The notes beneath the pieces were generated by a model. The model did not search any database, had not been told where the DNA came from, and saw nothing but the letters and a program-made list of their open reading frames with translations. Positions 9,759 through 21,094 of a stretch of 64,000 nucleotides of DNA are shown here, in pieces. How positions within the stretch are numbered: position 1 is the first letter of the stretch; each line of letters begins with the position of its first letter. The position numbers and the translations under genes are program-made. Location of the stretch: NCBI GenBank assembly GCA_047495785.1, contig JBLDXI010000030.1:620001-684000 (forward strand), in the 5' to 3' direction. Origin of the DNA: Lepidodermella squamata. Taxonomy: Eukaryota; Gastrotricha.

Positions 9759-12035
9759 TCAACTGCCCACTACGACGGACTTGAATACCCCTGTACTAGT
9801 TGCAACAGAGTAAATCAAAGCTATGCAGAACATGAAAATATTGTTAATATTCATAATTCCGCTAAACTGGAGAAGAAAGTTTGCTAGAATTCCAAATACC
9901 TGCAACGTGAAAGAAGCCATCGAAGACAGTAGCAAAGGCTTGAACCTGTTCGAATTTTCTATTTTCAATCGCTTCATAGAGTTGAATGCCTTGAAGCTTA
10001 ATATGAGACCCGAGAATGAAATGCAAATGTTAATCATAACTAAGCCGATCGAGTAATCCCCGGAATTCGGCGATTCGCAGCTTATCCGTCTCGCGTAGTG
10101 ATAAGTATCGGTATCATAGTCGTAAATGGGCTTTACATCCTCAGTGTCTTCTAGGCTTTCCAAAACAGAGTCGTGTAATATCCAGGCTAAGCTGATAGCC
10201 AAATTTAAGATTAACCAAGATACAGCAAACCAAAGTCGAGACCCCTCTTTGTATACAACTCTTGTCTCGTCAAGATTTGTCGCTGAAATCGAGTATACTT
10301 CAGAGCGAGAGTTACCTCTTCCCCATCCATGCGTTACTGTCATTGGCTCTGGGGCGGTTCTTCTCCGGTGTGATGGGAGAGACTTGCGGATATCGTAAAA
10401 AACTACTAACAAGCAGCCGTTGATTAACGAAACTCCGCTCGCTAGGAACGTGATTTGCATGCGGCAAAAATTAGTTGAGCCCTGCAGTGTAAACAACGCA
10501 GCGGATGTATTGATTAGACAGAACCCAGACGTGAATAAAGTCAAGGTAACCCGATTCTTTGAATGAGCCATGACACGGAGGGCGAGAAGAAGTTGGCAGA
10601 CTGGGATGAGGCTTGAAATGATGCATCCAACCAGAGTAACAGAAAAACCGAGTTTCCCTATTGAAACTTCAATCGATGCTGAATCCTTCGGAAACAAGAT
10701 TCGTAATCCATTCAGTTCTTGCAACGAATATGATCTGAGGTTGTCTAAATTTTCTTTGACCAGAGCAACTTGATGAGTAACTACCAGGCCCATCTTTTCA
10801 AGACTCCAATACACAACAGATTGCGGCTCGAAGTCATATTCAAGCCTCGCTGAATATCGGAATCTTCCATATCTCAAATTGATGAAGTCGAGCCGAGAAG
10901 CACTTTGATTCGCAGCTTGCATCACAGTGTTAGGATCGGTCTGGAAATCACTCAAGCTCATTTTAGATTTACTAAGAATCTCTTCGGTCCCATTCAAAAT
11001 CATCAAAGCCGTTAGAATTCGATCGTAGCAAAGAAATCTAAAGTCTGAATCTGGGGTTTTAGTCCCATTAGTGTATTTTGAGAATAGGCTCTCGAACTCT
11101 TCAAAGGAGTGGCCTAAAGCTGTTCGAGTGTTCGGAGGTTTCAGAACGTCGAACGCAAACCCGATAAAAATGCTGATTTCAAATTGAGCCAATACCATTG
11201 TCCGGTTGCACTTATCACTAATATTGAACGGCAAGTTGAAGATATCGATGTAAGTTGTTAGCTGAAAGATGAAAAGATACCGGGGCCCGGTAATACCGAA
11301 TAAGAAACATTGGCACAGAAATTTCAAAGCCGCACTAGCTTCACTGGATTCCATAGTGAAAACACGGATATCTCTAGCCTTCAACGATAGTATCAGCTCG
11401 TCGTTGAAGTCGTAGCTTCCTTCAAAAACCTGAACTTGGAAACCGTTCTTTAACGCAGCTTGGTAGAATAAATTCGCCGTGTCGTAGTTGAAAGAATTCC
11501 CCGTGTAGAAAATCATGCCGATTTTACGAATATTAGTAACATTGCTTAGAAAGTATGTCCTAGCGTAGATGGCTAGTTCCGAGGGGCATCGAATTCGGTA
11601 CATGTTAGGATAAAGAGTTCTTCTTGCAGTTTGAACCGGAGAAGTACAGGAGCCTGCGACCATAACTTGGTTCAAATGGTGAGCAGCCATTCCCATAACT
11701 CGGCAGGCTGACGAAAGGAAAGGACCCGTGAAAACAGGCGATGCATTTGGGTTATTCCTCAGGTAGTCTATGGTTTCTTTTACTGAAAATCCACCGCCTG
11801 GGCCTTCGTTGCGGAAATCGATCGTGACATGGTACTCGGGAAGTAAGTCGTTGCGTTTGTTAACGATATCAACAACCATTTCCTGAACAGCTTTGCACAT
11901 CATGTTGTCACGTGGTTCGTAACCAGTCGTCATTATAAGGGATAACACTGAGAGTTTTTTGGGCTTCATAGCCATGGCAGAGAACAACAACGAGCTGGTG
12001 AGAAGTAACCACATTACTAGACTAATCGTTCGCAT
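9759..12035 (-). CDS. Class C G-protein-coupled receptor, GABA-B-like (758 aa)
   Basis: A signal peptide (about residues 1-22) is followed by a Venus-flytrap-type ligand domain (ANF_receptor family, about 27-430) with a conserved early Cys in MMCKAVQEMV. Then come seven hydrophobic segments from about residue 460 to the end, with long loops. There is no Cys-rich linker domain, as in GABA-B receptors and unlike glutamate receptors. The gene has no introns. It should bind a small ligand outside the cell and signal through G proteins, but the ligand cannot be told. A paralogue with an intron lies at 18688-21094. The cytoplasmic tail is nearly absent. Confidence 0.75.
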   Translation of the reverse strand: MRTISLVMWLLLTSSLLFSAMAMKPKKLSVLSLIMTTGYEPRDNMMCKAVQEMVVDIVNKRNDLLPEYHVTIDFRNEGPGGGFSVKETIDYLRNNPNASPVFTGPFLSSACRVMGMAAHHLNQVMVAGSCTSPVQTARRTLYPNMYRIRCPSELAIYARTYFLSNVTNIRKIGMIFYTGNSFNYDTANLFYQAALKNGFQVQVFEGSYDFNDELILSLKARDIRVFTMESSEASAALKFLCQCFLFGITGPRYLFIFQLTTYIDIFNLPFNISDKCNRTMVLAQFEISIFIGFAFDVLKPPNTRTALGHSFEEFESLFSKYTNGTKTPDSDFRFLCYDRILTALMILNGTEEILSKSKMSLSDFQTDPNTVMQAANQSASRLDFINLRYGRFRYSARLEYDFEPQSVVYWSLEKMGLVVTHQVALVKENLDNLRSYSLQELNGLRILFPKDSASIEVSIGKLGFSVTLVGCIISSLIPVCQLLLALRVMAHSKNRVTLTLFTSGFCLINTSAALFTLQGSTNFCRMQITFLASGVSLINGCLLVVFYDIRKSLPSHRRRTAPEPMTVTHGWGRGNSRSEVYSISATNLDETRVVYKEGSRLWFAVSWLILNLAISLAWILHDSVLESLEDTEDVKPIYDYDTDTYHYARRISCESPNSGDYSIGLVMINICISFSGLILSFKAFNSMKRLKIENSNRFKPLLLSSMASFTLQVFGILANFLLQFSGIMNINNIFMFCIALIYSVATSTGVFKSVVVGS

Positions 12036-12231
12036 TATCTGGACAGCTATTGAATGAAATGGACGTCATTGCAGACTTAGCACAAGATTTATAATTCTAA
12101 TTAGCTGTTTGAATTGTCACTTGTCACGCCGCATGGTCTTAAGAGGAAGAAACTTTACTACCTTAGTCTTGACTAGCTCACGACTGACGGAAAAATCGAT
12201 AGTACAGGCTGCATAAGTTTGCCGTAGTATC

Positions 12232-13931
12232 GCTCCTTTTGCCCTATAAGGGAACTTTTCTGGTTTTACCCACCCATTTTCAGTTGAGAACGCCTCCTAG
12301 CATATTGCATTATCGCGGCGCGGCTCAGTACTGTTATTATAAGAATGCGCGGCTCGATGCCTTATACTCTGCAGAATAAATTTATTACATAAAGCCTTTA
12401 TTGCAGTAGTATGGCTGTTTCGCAGAGAATATTTGCAAGATAATCGCCAGAAAACGTTTTTTATGCAAGATAAATTCTGAGATTTTTCGACTTTTTCCCT
12501 CGAAATTCAAAACTTTTACAATTTGGTTTCATTTTCTGCTTCATAAGAGTAATGAAACCACCAGTCCCTTCCACCGTCAAGGTCTTCGAGAAGGACGTTG
12601 CATTCGAGGAAGTCAAATTCTGGGTGAATAATAATTTCCCATTACTCAGAATCAAGTTCTCTGGAAATTCGGGTGGAAAACGTTACGCTTACTACAAGTG
12701 CGAATATTTTATGAAGCATGGCTTCTGAGGTGCCCAGCGTCAGCAAAAATCATCGAAAACAGCGATGGAACAGTAGCTTTCGTTTCTCAAAATCCAGAAC
12801 ATAAGCATGAGCAAGATCCAAATGCGACGAGCAGCAAGTTCTTGCGAATTGACAGCACAGCGTCTGCTGTGGTTAACAATTTCCTCAAAAGCTCCAATCC
12901 AATAGCCGATGGAGAGAAGTTGCAGTCATCAATCGCAGCTAGATACAGATCGATGGGTCTCAAGAACACGCCAATGCCCTCGATAAGTCAATTGAGAAAG
13001 GCAATAGCAACACAACGGAAAAAGCAGAGAGCGAGCAGGCGCAAAGTGGACATTCGCCAGAATATGATCCAAATTCCGACTCCAACCCCGACTCCAACCC
13101 CGACTCCAACTCCAACAGTGCGAGTTACCGATCCCGAAAAAAGCGAACCATCAATTGTTGCTAACTTCCTCATTGTGGCATTTCTCGCTTACACTGGCTT
13201 TCGCCTCCTGAGCTAATTAGCAACTTCAAAATGCGAAACCCCAGAGCCCTCAAGTCAGTGTACAAAACATATGCTGCATGTCAGCGCCTTACTTGCCTGT
13301 CAAATATACGCATTGAAATGAATCAGTTTCAAGTATGTCAGTCTGCACTTGTATACCTGGCTATAGGCTATCAACTATCTCTAATATCTCAATAAAGCAC
13401 AGTTTACTTGAAGAGTCACCCGTCCAGTAAAATAACGCTGATTAATCAGGCATCGGTATCAAAACCATACTATCAAATGTGACTGATTGAACGAGAATAT
13501 GGAGCCGTCAAAACTTGAATTTTTGCTTGGAAAGCTTGGGCTGGCAGGGGATTATGCTACTGAAGGTCTTTGTGCCATGAAGCATTCAATGAACAAGACT
13601 TTCGTTCATTTTATGCTTTTTTCCACTTGAATTTCTGCAGAATACCGGGCGCCAACTGCAAGAAAGCCCGGTTGTTATGCAGAAAGCCAAATTTTCTATG
13701 CAAGATAACCGTTTCCAAATAGCTCATCCTGCATAAAGAATGGGGCGCACACGCGTTTTTATGTAAGAGAACTTGCTGATTGCTCGCATCTTATGCGAAA
13801 TAGTAGACAGCGTGGGTAATGCTTCTGCAGCCCGAGAAAAAAATTACGCCGCTCGCAAACATATGAATTAATACGCGGCTGCGATCATACATCGGTTTTC
13901 GAAGAAGTTCCCTTATAGGGCAAAAGGAGCG
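12232..13931. mobile_element. 1.7 kb DNA transposon with 27 bp TIRs and GTAT target duplication
   Basis: Perfect 27 bp inverted ends lie at 12232-12258 and 13905-13931. They begin CGCTCCTTTTGCCC and contain the palindrome CCCTATAAGGG. GTAT flanks both sides (12228-12231, 13932-13935) as a likely 4 bp target duplication. Several ATGCAAGATA-like motifs lie inside both ends. The only coding content is a frameshifted zinc-finger-type gene, so the copy is not autonomous. The superfamily is not clear. Confidence 0.85.
12552..13216 (+). pseudogene. FLYWCH-like zinc-finger protein with PT repeats and C-terminal TM, frameshifted
   Basis: Frame one runs 12552-12728 and ends KCEYFMKHGF-stop. The continuation is in the -1 frame, from the overlap near 12710 to 13216. 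Together they hold a FLYWCH/MULE-type zinc-finger pattern (YYKC, then LRCPAS, then EHKHE). A basic stretch follows, then a (Thr-Pro)n run from a 12 bp repeat near 13077-13113, and a hydrophobic C-terminus (IVANFLIVAFLAYTGF). No usable intron or standard slippery site joins the frames, so decay is likely. It is carried inside the TIR element; FLYWCH fingers are common in transposon proteins. Confidence 0.55.
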
Positions 13932-14271
13932 GTATCATCCTTAAATTATCTGTTTCATCATCAGGCATTAGGAACTGAAAAAGGGGTTTTTGAAACATGA
14001 CCTATCGTGATGGCGCGGACCTTCGTGTTTCTAAAAGGAAACCAGTTCAATTATGTGAACATTTTACGTGGGTGATGCAACGGAGTGAAATGGTTGAAAG
14101 GTCATACTGCTAATGTTTTTTATCAATTAACTACAACCGTAGAATAAAGTATGGCCCTCATGATACTCTGACATTCTTAATTCTTAGCTTTATTTGGAAA
14201 GCAGTTCATCTACATCATACCCAAAGCCCACGGCAGATTGTGATAAAGCAGCTTTTGGTGATCGCGAGAAT
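13932..14271. other. Intergenic, nothing recognised
   Basis: Between the TIR element and the channel gene 3' end I see no reading frame with recognisable content and no clear repeat. Confidence 0.6.
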
Positions 14272-15444
14272 TCAAGATAACATGAGGGAGAAAAGAACTG
14301 CGTCAATGATCATTACAGCCATGCCTGCCACTAGAGCCACTGCCAAGTCCAGAAGGCGATGCACGGGTATAACCAGGCATTTGTGTAATTTGACAAAGCG
14401 AGATTTCATTGTCTCTGGGATGCCAGGGCTCAAACACGTGTAGGCTGTTATAAGCACTGCAACGATGAACTTAGCTGCAACCATATACACAAGATAGACG
14501 TGATCTGAAGTTGTTGGCATCATGCCAAAAATTAAGGTGAGAAATACAACGTAGGACAGCACAACTGTCACGCAAAACGCTGACTGGTCCCTGTTCACAG
14601 GTTCGACTATCAAAGAAATGACTTGAAGGAAGAAAAGCGTGATGGTTGGGATGAAAATGTTACAGACGTAGTAGCCACTTTTGCGGCGAAATCGAATTGT
14701 CATATTAATTCGATCATATCTTAACGCGACCTTGCCCTTCGCTGATACATTGCTGTTATACTCGAGTGGCGCGACAACCGACCATATATCACTATCAACG
14801 ATGAAGGTATCGCCAGACGTTGCATCGATATCAAATAATTCAAGTTGAAATGCTACTTCATTGTGGGAATCACTGGATTCGAAAACTAGCGAGCAGGCTT
14901 GTGTATCGAAGGGAAATTGGCGGTAGCTGAAATCAGTACAGGACACGACGAATCGGTCAAAAATAAAGTAACGCATTGTCTTGAATGAGTCGAACGGATA
15001 TACCCAGACTAGGTCACTGAATTTGCGACCGACATCAGGCGACTCGTAAGCAGTCAAATCATAGATTATAGGAGTCCAAATGTCCATCGTTGAAGTTGGG
15101 AGGTAAAGCTCACTAGGATTGAGTATCGAGCACTCTGCTTCGGATAGTAAATCTGTGCATTTCGGGGTTTCGCATGGCAGGCCCCAAGTCATAGTTAGAT
15201 ATGCAAGTAAAGACAGCTTTTGCTGAACGTCGTCGATTCCCATGAAACGAAAGAGGGCCAGCGATATATTTACGACGACAGGACGGCTGTTGTTCGAAAA
15301 CACGGCTTGGTCCATCGGCAGGCTTTTCGATTGAACGGCCGGGCAATATTCAGCGAATCTCGCTTCCAGCCTGCCAGCCGTTGTCATGGCAGTTCTCACC
15401 GAATCAAGCTTCAGCGCCACCAGCAGAACGAAAAGCGATTTCAT
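14272..15444 (-). CDS. Cys-loop ligand-gated ion channel subunit (390 aa, no intron)
   Basis: A signal peptide (about 1-19) precedes an extracellular domain with the Cys-loop at Cys169 and Cys184, including QFPFD. TM1 is about 258-280, TM2-TM3 about 286-336 (with MMPTTSDHVY between them) and TM4 about 365-388. The intracellular TM3-TM4 loop is very short, only about 25 residues. The Cys-loop holds 14 residues between the cysteines instead of the family's usual 13. It should form a pentameric channel, but ligand and ion choice cannot be judged. The broken gene at 7839-8360 is a close paralogue; the genes at 17189 and 42645 are more distant and have introns. Confidence 0.85.
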   Translation of the reverse strand: MKSLFVLLVALKLDSVRTAMTTAGRLEARFAEYCPAVQSKSLPMDQAVFSNNSRPVVVNISLALFRFMGIDDVQQKLSLLAYLTMTWGLPCETPKCTDLLSEAECSILNPSELYLPTSTMDIWTPIIYDLTAYESPDVGRKFSDLVWVYPFDSFKTMRYFIFDRFVVSCTDFSYRQFPFDTQACSLVFESSDSHNEVAFQLELFDIDATSGDTFIVDSDIWSVVAPLEYNSNVSAKGKVALRYDRINMTIRFRRKSGYYVCNIFIPTITLFFLQVISLIVEPVNRDQSAFCVTVVLSYVVFLTLIFGMMPTTSDHVYLVYMVAAKFIVAVLITAYTCLSPGIPETMKSRFVKLHKCLVIPVHRLLDLAVALVAGMAVMIIDAVLFSLMLS

Positions 15445-17188
15445 GATTTTCAGATTTCCATTGTATGTGTACCCTTGTGCAAGGCCGAAGTAATTCTCTG
15501 ACTCGAATTTGTATGCAGATGAATTTCATCGATCAACTATTTATTCGTCATGTCAAATTTCCTGTGAATACGCAATCATCGGCATCGGTAGAATCGGATA
15601 TAAAAACCTAGGGACTATTAGATATATGAGCTCGAAGCTATGAGAGGCAAGAAAGATTTGTGTGCATAAGGTAAAAACACAGGTTTAGGTATACAGGGTG
15701 TTCAAGAAATAATAGCTAGCTATAAATAGCTTTGCTGCGTTTGGCACGCGATTGGGCGTTTTCGAGCTTAAAGTTAGATATTATTTAACGAACACCCTGT
15801 ATAAAACATAAATAGCTAGGTCTTTGGCTGCATTCTCCCATTCATTCATTTTTAGGACCCGAATTAGCGACTCAACAGATTCTCAGATGTGAGCGTGCGG
15901 TCTTTGTAGTTCTCAAGGCGGGCTATCCAACGACATTTGGCGACGCGGTGCCAAGTGCTCCGCCTGGTCACCCGCAAATTTCAATTTTTATTTGAAGTAT
16001 GCGTCTGTCGCCGGTACGAGTTAGTCGGAACTGCAACTTGGAATCGTCAATCGTCATTTCTCCTATGATTGAGGCTAAACAGAGATACATGAAAAGCGTT
16101 TCTGTAATGCTTGGAAACACAGATAAAAATCAGATAAAAGTTTCTGTATGGCGTAGAATCCGAGATTATCCTTAATTGGAGGATGAAATTGGTCTTGTGC
16201 CTGAACGCCAAGCCGAAAATTTTAGAAATTTCAGGGCGCTTATGTCAAAGGACTATTCTTTTCTTTAAAATCTGGCCTTGGCTCACGCGCATTAGTCACG
16301 CACAAGTTAAATTTTCTCAGCGCTGATTTTTAATAAAATTAATACTGCGAAAGTAGTGACAGTAGCCCTTTGACATCTTCGCGCGCGGAAGACATTTTGT
16401 TAAAAGTTTCGACTTGACCTTTAATTTTACACACCGATTGCGCAACCGACGCTTGGGGACGGGGCGGGAATTGGAACCAATAAGGGGCGGGAATTAAGCA
16501 CCTTCAAGGATTATTAAACTCGGTCTTGATCGTGGCAGTAACCATGACCCTGGCGGCGGTGTAATCAGCTCATGAATAATAATGAGCTGTTCAGTGTTTT
16601 TTCATGAATACATAATGGCTAAAATCAGCCGATCGATGACACTAGCTGGAAATTTGTTGCTTCGAGGTTTAAATGAGAGCTATCAACCACTTATTTTTTG
16701 CATATTTCTATCGTTAAAAATTCGGTACGCTGGGCTTAGCCAAAATCATCTGCCGTAGTCGCCTCGGCGGGCGAAACTTGCGAGAGAGGTGCTGGACCTC
16801 CGGTTCAGGCTGCAGGTCCGCCGAGTTGTGGGCCGAGAGTTTACTAGTAATCTTTGCTGATCTTTAATATTAAATATTTAATAAAGGCTGATATTTCGTA
16901 AGCTGAGTTTTAATGACTCGACTGTCGTTCTCTAAAATGTCGTTAGGCCGTTAGCTTTGCTATAGATACATTGATTTTCAGCAAAGCCCTAATGTACATT
17001 GAGCCGAAATTGCGTATTAGATTGCGTGAGCCGATACCTTATTTGTTATCAATTACGCCATTGATTTTTATATCCGGTAAAATGTCAACATGCGCCACAA
17101 TGAAGCGGGAAAAGAATTTCTTTGAATGAGAAACTGATTAAACATTTAGCTTTTTCGCGTCTTCTGGCTCCGATATGTGCGGACAATA
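15445..17188. other. Intergenic with one MITE
   Basis: Apart from the MITE at 15691-15802 and a small hairpin near 16568-16591 (CAGCTCAT/ATGAGCTG), I see no gene or repeat in these 1.7 kb. The last part is the upstream region of the next channel gene. Confidence 0.5.
15691..15802. mobile_element. 112 bp MITE, mariner-like ends
   Basis: ATACAGGGTGTTC at the left end is matched by GAACACCCTGTAT at the right. The pairing goes on imperfectly for about 11 more bases (AAATAATA / TATTATTT). TA at both ends fits a TA target duplication. There is no coding content. Confidence 0.75.
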
Positions 17189-18475
17189 ATGCTCGCAGCT
17201 CTGATCGTTCAATTACTCGTTTCGATAATACGAGCGGCTGAGTACATACCACCAGAGCGGAAACTTGCGCTGACCTTCATTGAAAGATGCAGCTTGTCTG
17301 AGAAAGCGAGGCCAGTTATCAACGCCCAGGATACTTTGGAGGTGTACAGCAGCTTCATACCCTTTCGGTTCTTAAGAATAAACGATCGAGAGCAAACGTA
17401 AATTTCCAATTTTTTACGGGATTCATTAATGCATTTCATCCGTAGTTTTTCCGTGTTCGGCGAGCTTGATATCAGTTGGAAGCATCCATGCATGACTTGG
17501 GAGGTGAATGACACGGGTATACCTCAGATAGATCTGTTCGCTGCTGAAACCTGGCGCCCAATGTTGACGCATTCAAACGGAGCTGATGATGTAGCATATT
17601 GGGGTCCTGAGAAGTAAGTTAACAACATTTTAACGATGATCCATACAATTTTTTGTTAAGCAGCGTAGCCGATAACCACGGCCTGATTTCAGTAACGAAT
17701 GATGGCACTTTTTTCCTACCCATTGTGTCAACTTTCACATCATTTTGTGCCTTGAAGTTAGTTTCCTAATTCCCGTTTAGGTGATAGATAACTCCTTTAT
17801 CGTTCTAGCCTACGGAAGTTCCCTTTTGATCAACAAGTCTGCACTATTCAGATCGAATCCTGGTTTCCTAGATCTAGGATTCGGATGTTCCTGAGAGATA
17901 ACACTTCAGATATTACTGTTATGGCGAATTTCATTACTTCAGCCGACGTTTGGCGACTTGACAGCGCCAAGGCCTCAATGGGGGTCAATATCTACAGCGG
18001 GATAGGCGACCCAGGAGGAAGTGACTTCGACAAGGCGATTTTTGAATTTCGAATGAATCGCAACCCAGCAATAGCTATTGTCAGTCTCTTCATTCCTAAT
18101 TTAGGCCTCGAAGTCCTGCTGTTAGCCTCTGGAATAATGCCGCCCAAATCCACAGATCGGCCGGCTTTTTGCGTTACTGTCGTACTTGCTTATACTGTCC
18201 TGCTGTCCCTAGTGACTCAAGCTTTGCCTTCGACCTCCGATATCTGCTACGCCTTGGTTTTCACGGCCTTTCTACTCTGTCTCGGCGTTGTTTGCGCGTT
18301 GTATACGCTGCTAGCATGCGAACTTGCTAATCGGGAAAATTTCAAAAAACGTGGAATATCATTTGGATGGTTCAAGATTTCGGTAATCAGACTTGTGGAT
18401 GTGATAGTTTTCACCGGTTTAACGATTTTTACTCTATTCGTGAACTTTGCAATTTTTATTCTAATAACTTCTTGA
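17189..18475 (+). CDS. Cys-loop ligand-gated ion channel subunit (4 exons, about 378 aa)
   Basis: Exons are 17189-17397, 17446-17613, 17664-17756 and 17809-18475, with introns of 48, 50 and 52 bp that all join in phase 2. A GTG in frame 12 bases upstream was rejected in favour of the ATG at 17189. The N-terminal signal segment, the SWKHPCMTW extracellular motif and the Cys-loop FCALK...FPFDQQVC (split by the last intron) are all present, followed by four membrane segments ending FVNFAIFILITS. The Cys-loop again has 14 inner residues. It is closest to the gene at 42645-43825, which keeps only the last intron. Confidence 0.82.
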
Positions 18476-18643
18476 CTGAACAACTTTATGAGATTTTCGA
18501 AAGAGGATGTTGAGCTTTCTACGTGCAATGGCGTCATCAGGCCAAAATAATCACGCTAAATCTGGCAATCATAGTTTTTCGAACTTCAAACTGCGATTAG
18601 AATGCTTAGAATTAGGAATTAGCCAGTTCACCGCCACCTCGAC

Positions 18644-18693
18644 GAACCACAACTTTACCCCTTCACGTGAACCACAACTTTGTCCCTTTACGT
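18644..18693. repeat. 25 bp tandem duplication
   Basis: GAACCACAACTTT plus a C/T-rich stretch and ACGT occurs at 18644-18668 and again at 18669-18693 with a few differences. It lies at the 3' end of the class C receptor gene and touches its last codons. Confidence 0.7.
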
Positions 18694-21094
18694 GACTCTT
18701 AGATTGACGATGGTAGCGTGCATTCTTCGATGAGTTGGTTGCGGAGATTTTATGAATCCGAAGAAGATAGCTGTCACGGTTGATATTGAGTAGACCAGAA
18801 GACCACTGGCAACTAAGGTCGTGCCTTGGTGAGCTCGAGAGGGCTTATCTATTGCCAGAGCCAGTTCTCCGAGAATGACCGCTAGAGTGATGAGCAAAGC
18901 ATTCCATACAGCTATACGATAGGTCTTAACATCAAGCTTGAATCTAGCTCGAAGCCTCGAAAAGCAGGATTTCCGCATGAGAGCAGCTTGAAAGCAAGCG
19001 ATAAATAGCAATATGACCTGAATCGACACCAGCGTTGTTATCAAGTAGTAACTGTTATTTGACCAACAGGACCGAACTTCAATACTGTAGAAAGAGTCGA
19101 GTTCTGAACTGAATTCAGTTTCAGTAAAACTTGATACATAACTCATTGGCTCAACAATTTGCCATATGACGAAAATCAGCGTGCAACTGCTCACAATGAT
19201 CGATACCACTTGAATGATAGTTTTTTGAAGGGCAATCATTGCCACGTGTTTTACCCTTTCGGCCTTAGCGAGGCTGAATGAAAACCTCAACCGCTGACGT
19301 CGACTGATGTAGAAATGCAAACTCATAAAGCGTATCATAGTAGCCATTCGAATGTAAATCGCTGAATTCACCATTGACAATCCAACCACAGTGAAAAAAT
19401 CCCGAATGTTGCAGTAAATTTGAGGGAAATACACCGGGCCGAGCATAATGACATAAACTGAAACATTCAGGAGCAAACAGCCGAGGAGAACAGCGAATCC
19501 ACTGCAAGTGTTGAAGTAACGAGATCCAGCCGTTTTGAGTCTGCCCCTGATAACAGCAATAGCAACGATTCCAATTATGATTTCGATGAAAAATATGAAA
19601 GTAGCCAGAACGCACAGTACATAGATCGCTGTAAGGTCAATAGAACCTTGGATGCTAACAACCGCTGATAGATCCTTCGGTGCTTTGCCATTCAAAGTTG
19701 CCCAATTTACGGGGGACATTAATTCAATGGTTTGGGTGGATATATTTTTAAATGTAGCTCGATTTCCGGTGAAGTTCACGCGAAAAATGAAATCGCTACT
19801 CGACAGTCTTTTTCCAGTTCTCTGAACCAAGAAAGATGTCCCAGTCATTAGCAAAGATTTCTTGTTGAATGATCTCCAATATTCGAAACGACTACCCATC
19901 TCTGCGAAGGTTTGACTAACAATGGCTGAATCTGGATTGTCGCTACGGAAATCTCGGAGACTGAGATTGCGTGGCTTCAGCGCTGCTTCTGTAGCGTTAA
20001 GAAGGAAGAGACCGCTGAGTAATTGACGATTCAACGCAGCTAATTTAGTCGTGTCGAATGGACATTTTTCTATCATTAGGGCTTTAGCTTGTCCGGATTT
20101 GCTGTAGAGATACTCGCTGTCTACTACCGCTAAGACGGCAGGGGCATATAGATGAAATAATGGATCGTTTGTCCAATGGGTGAGAAACAAAGATATTCTG
20201 ATTTGCTGGTATTGAATGGACAGGTCGCAGGCAGAAGCTGTTAAATCAACTCTGTAGCCAACGCAAGCTGAATTCGGAAAAAACAAGACGTATTCCGGGG
20301 CTCGAATCCCTGCTGCGTAGCTGTCACAATAAATCCTCGGGCAATCATCAGGTAGAAAAGTCCCTGATAGAACGAGAATCCTAGCTAGGCCAAGCTTCTT
20401 CACTGCTAAGAATTCATTGTATGACACGCCAACCTCAGCTTGAACGACTTCTATGCCATTCGCCTCGAAAATCGTTGCATTCCGAATGAGAACATCAGCA
20501 GATCTAAAATCCTCGGTATCAGTGGACAGCAACGCGATTTGGCGCCACTTTCCAATGTGAAGGATCGTATTTATAGTGGCATGCTTGATAAAAGTGTTGA
20601 TAGGATCGTCATTCCAGACGTCTTGTGGCCACGTCCACCAGAAACTACCGAATTGGAACTGGACTTGAGACAGTGATAATGACGCTCTTATCGCCTGAAA
20701 TATACGCTGATATCTAACGTCTTCGGTTTTCAGGGAAAGCTGGGGTCCCATGAAGAATGGAGAGAGCGAAGTGTTTTCCCGAATTTCTGACTCAATAGGC
20801 TTATAGAAGCTCACAATGTCCTGGGAGAGGAAAGCAAGTTCCGTGTCGAAATATTGAAGCTGCAAGCGGTGATTTGGCAGAATTCTTAGGTTCGAATTTA
20901 TGCTGTCCACTAAAAATGCCAAGGCCACTTTCGAACACCGTTGCTCTTCTCCTGCGTCTGAGTTGGCAGAAGAACTTCAAAACTTCAAGACCAGCCGTGA
21001 AGACTGGCACAATTATTGAATGATATTTCGAGAGGCAGCTATCCAGGCTGTTCACGAGCGCTAACAAGAAAACTGACCAGCCAGTGAGCAGCAT
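18688..21094 (-). CDS. Class C G-protein-coupled receptor, GABA-B-like (2 exons, about 790 aa)
   Basis: Exon 1 is 20992-21094 (signal peptide MLLTGWSVFLLALVNS) and exon 2 is 18688-20957. A 34 bp GT-AG intron (20958-20991) joins in phase 1. The joined region aligns without gaps to the paralogue at 9759-12035 (31 residues between matching points, with the conserved Cys). A Venus-flytrap domain is followed by seven membrane segments from about residue 490 on, with no Cys-rich linker. Without the splice, the signal peptide and receptor are in different frames. A piece of a third relative lies at 57072-57371. Confidence 0.75.

Noticed and set aside
12698-12725. Programmed -1 frameshift in the FLYWCH-type gene
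   Set aside because: No standard slippery heptamer is seen in the overlap; mutation is more likely.
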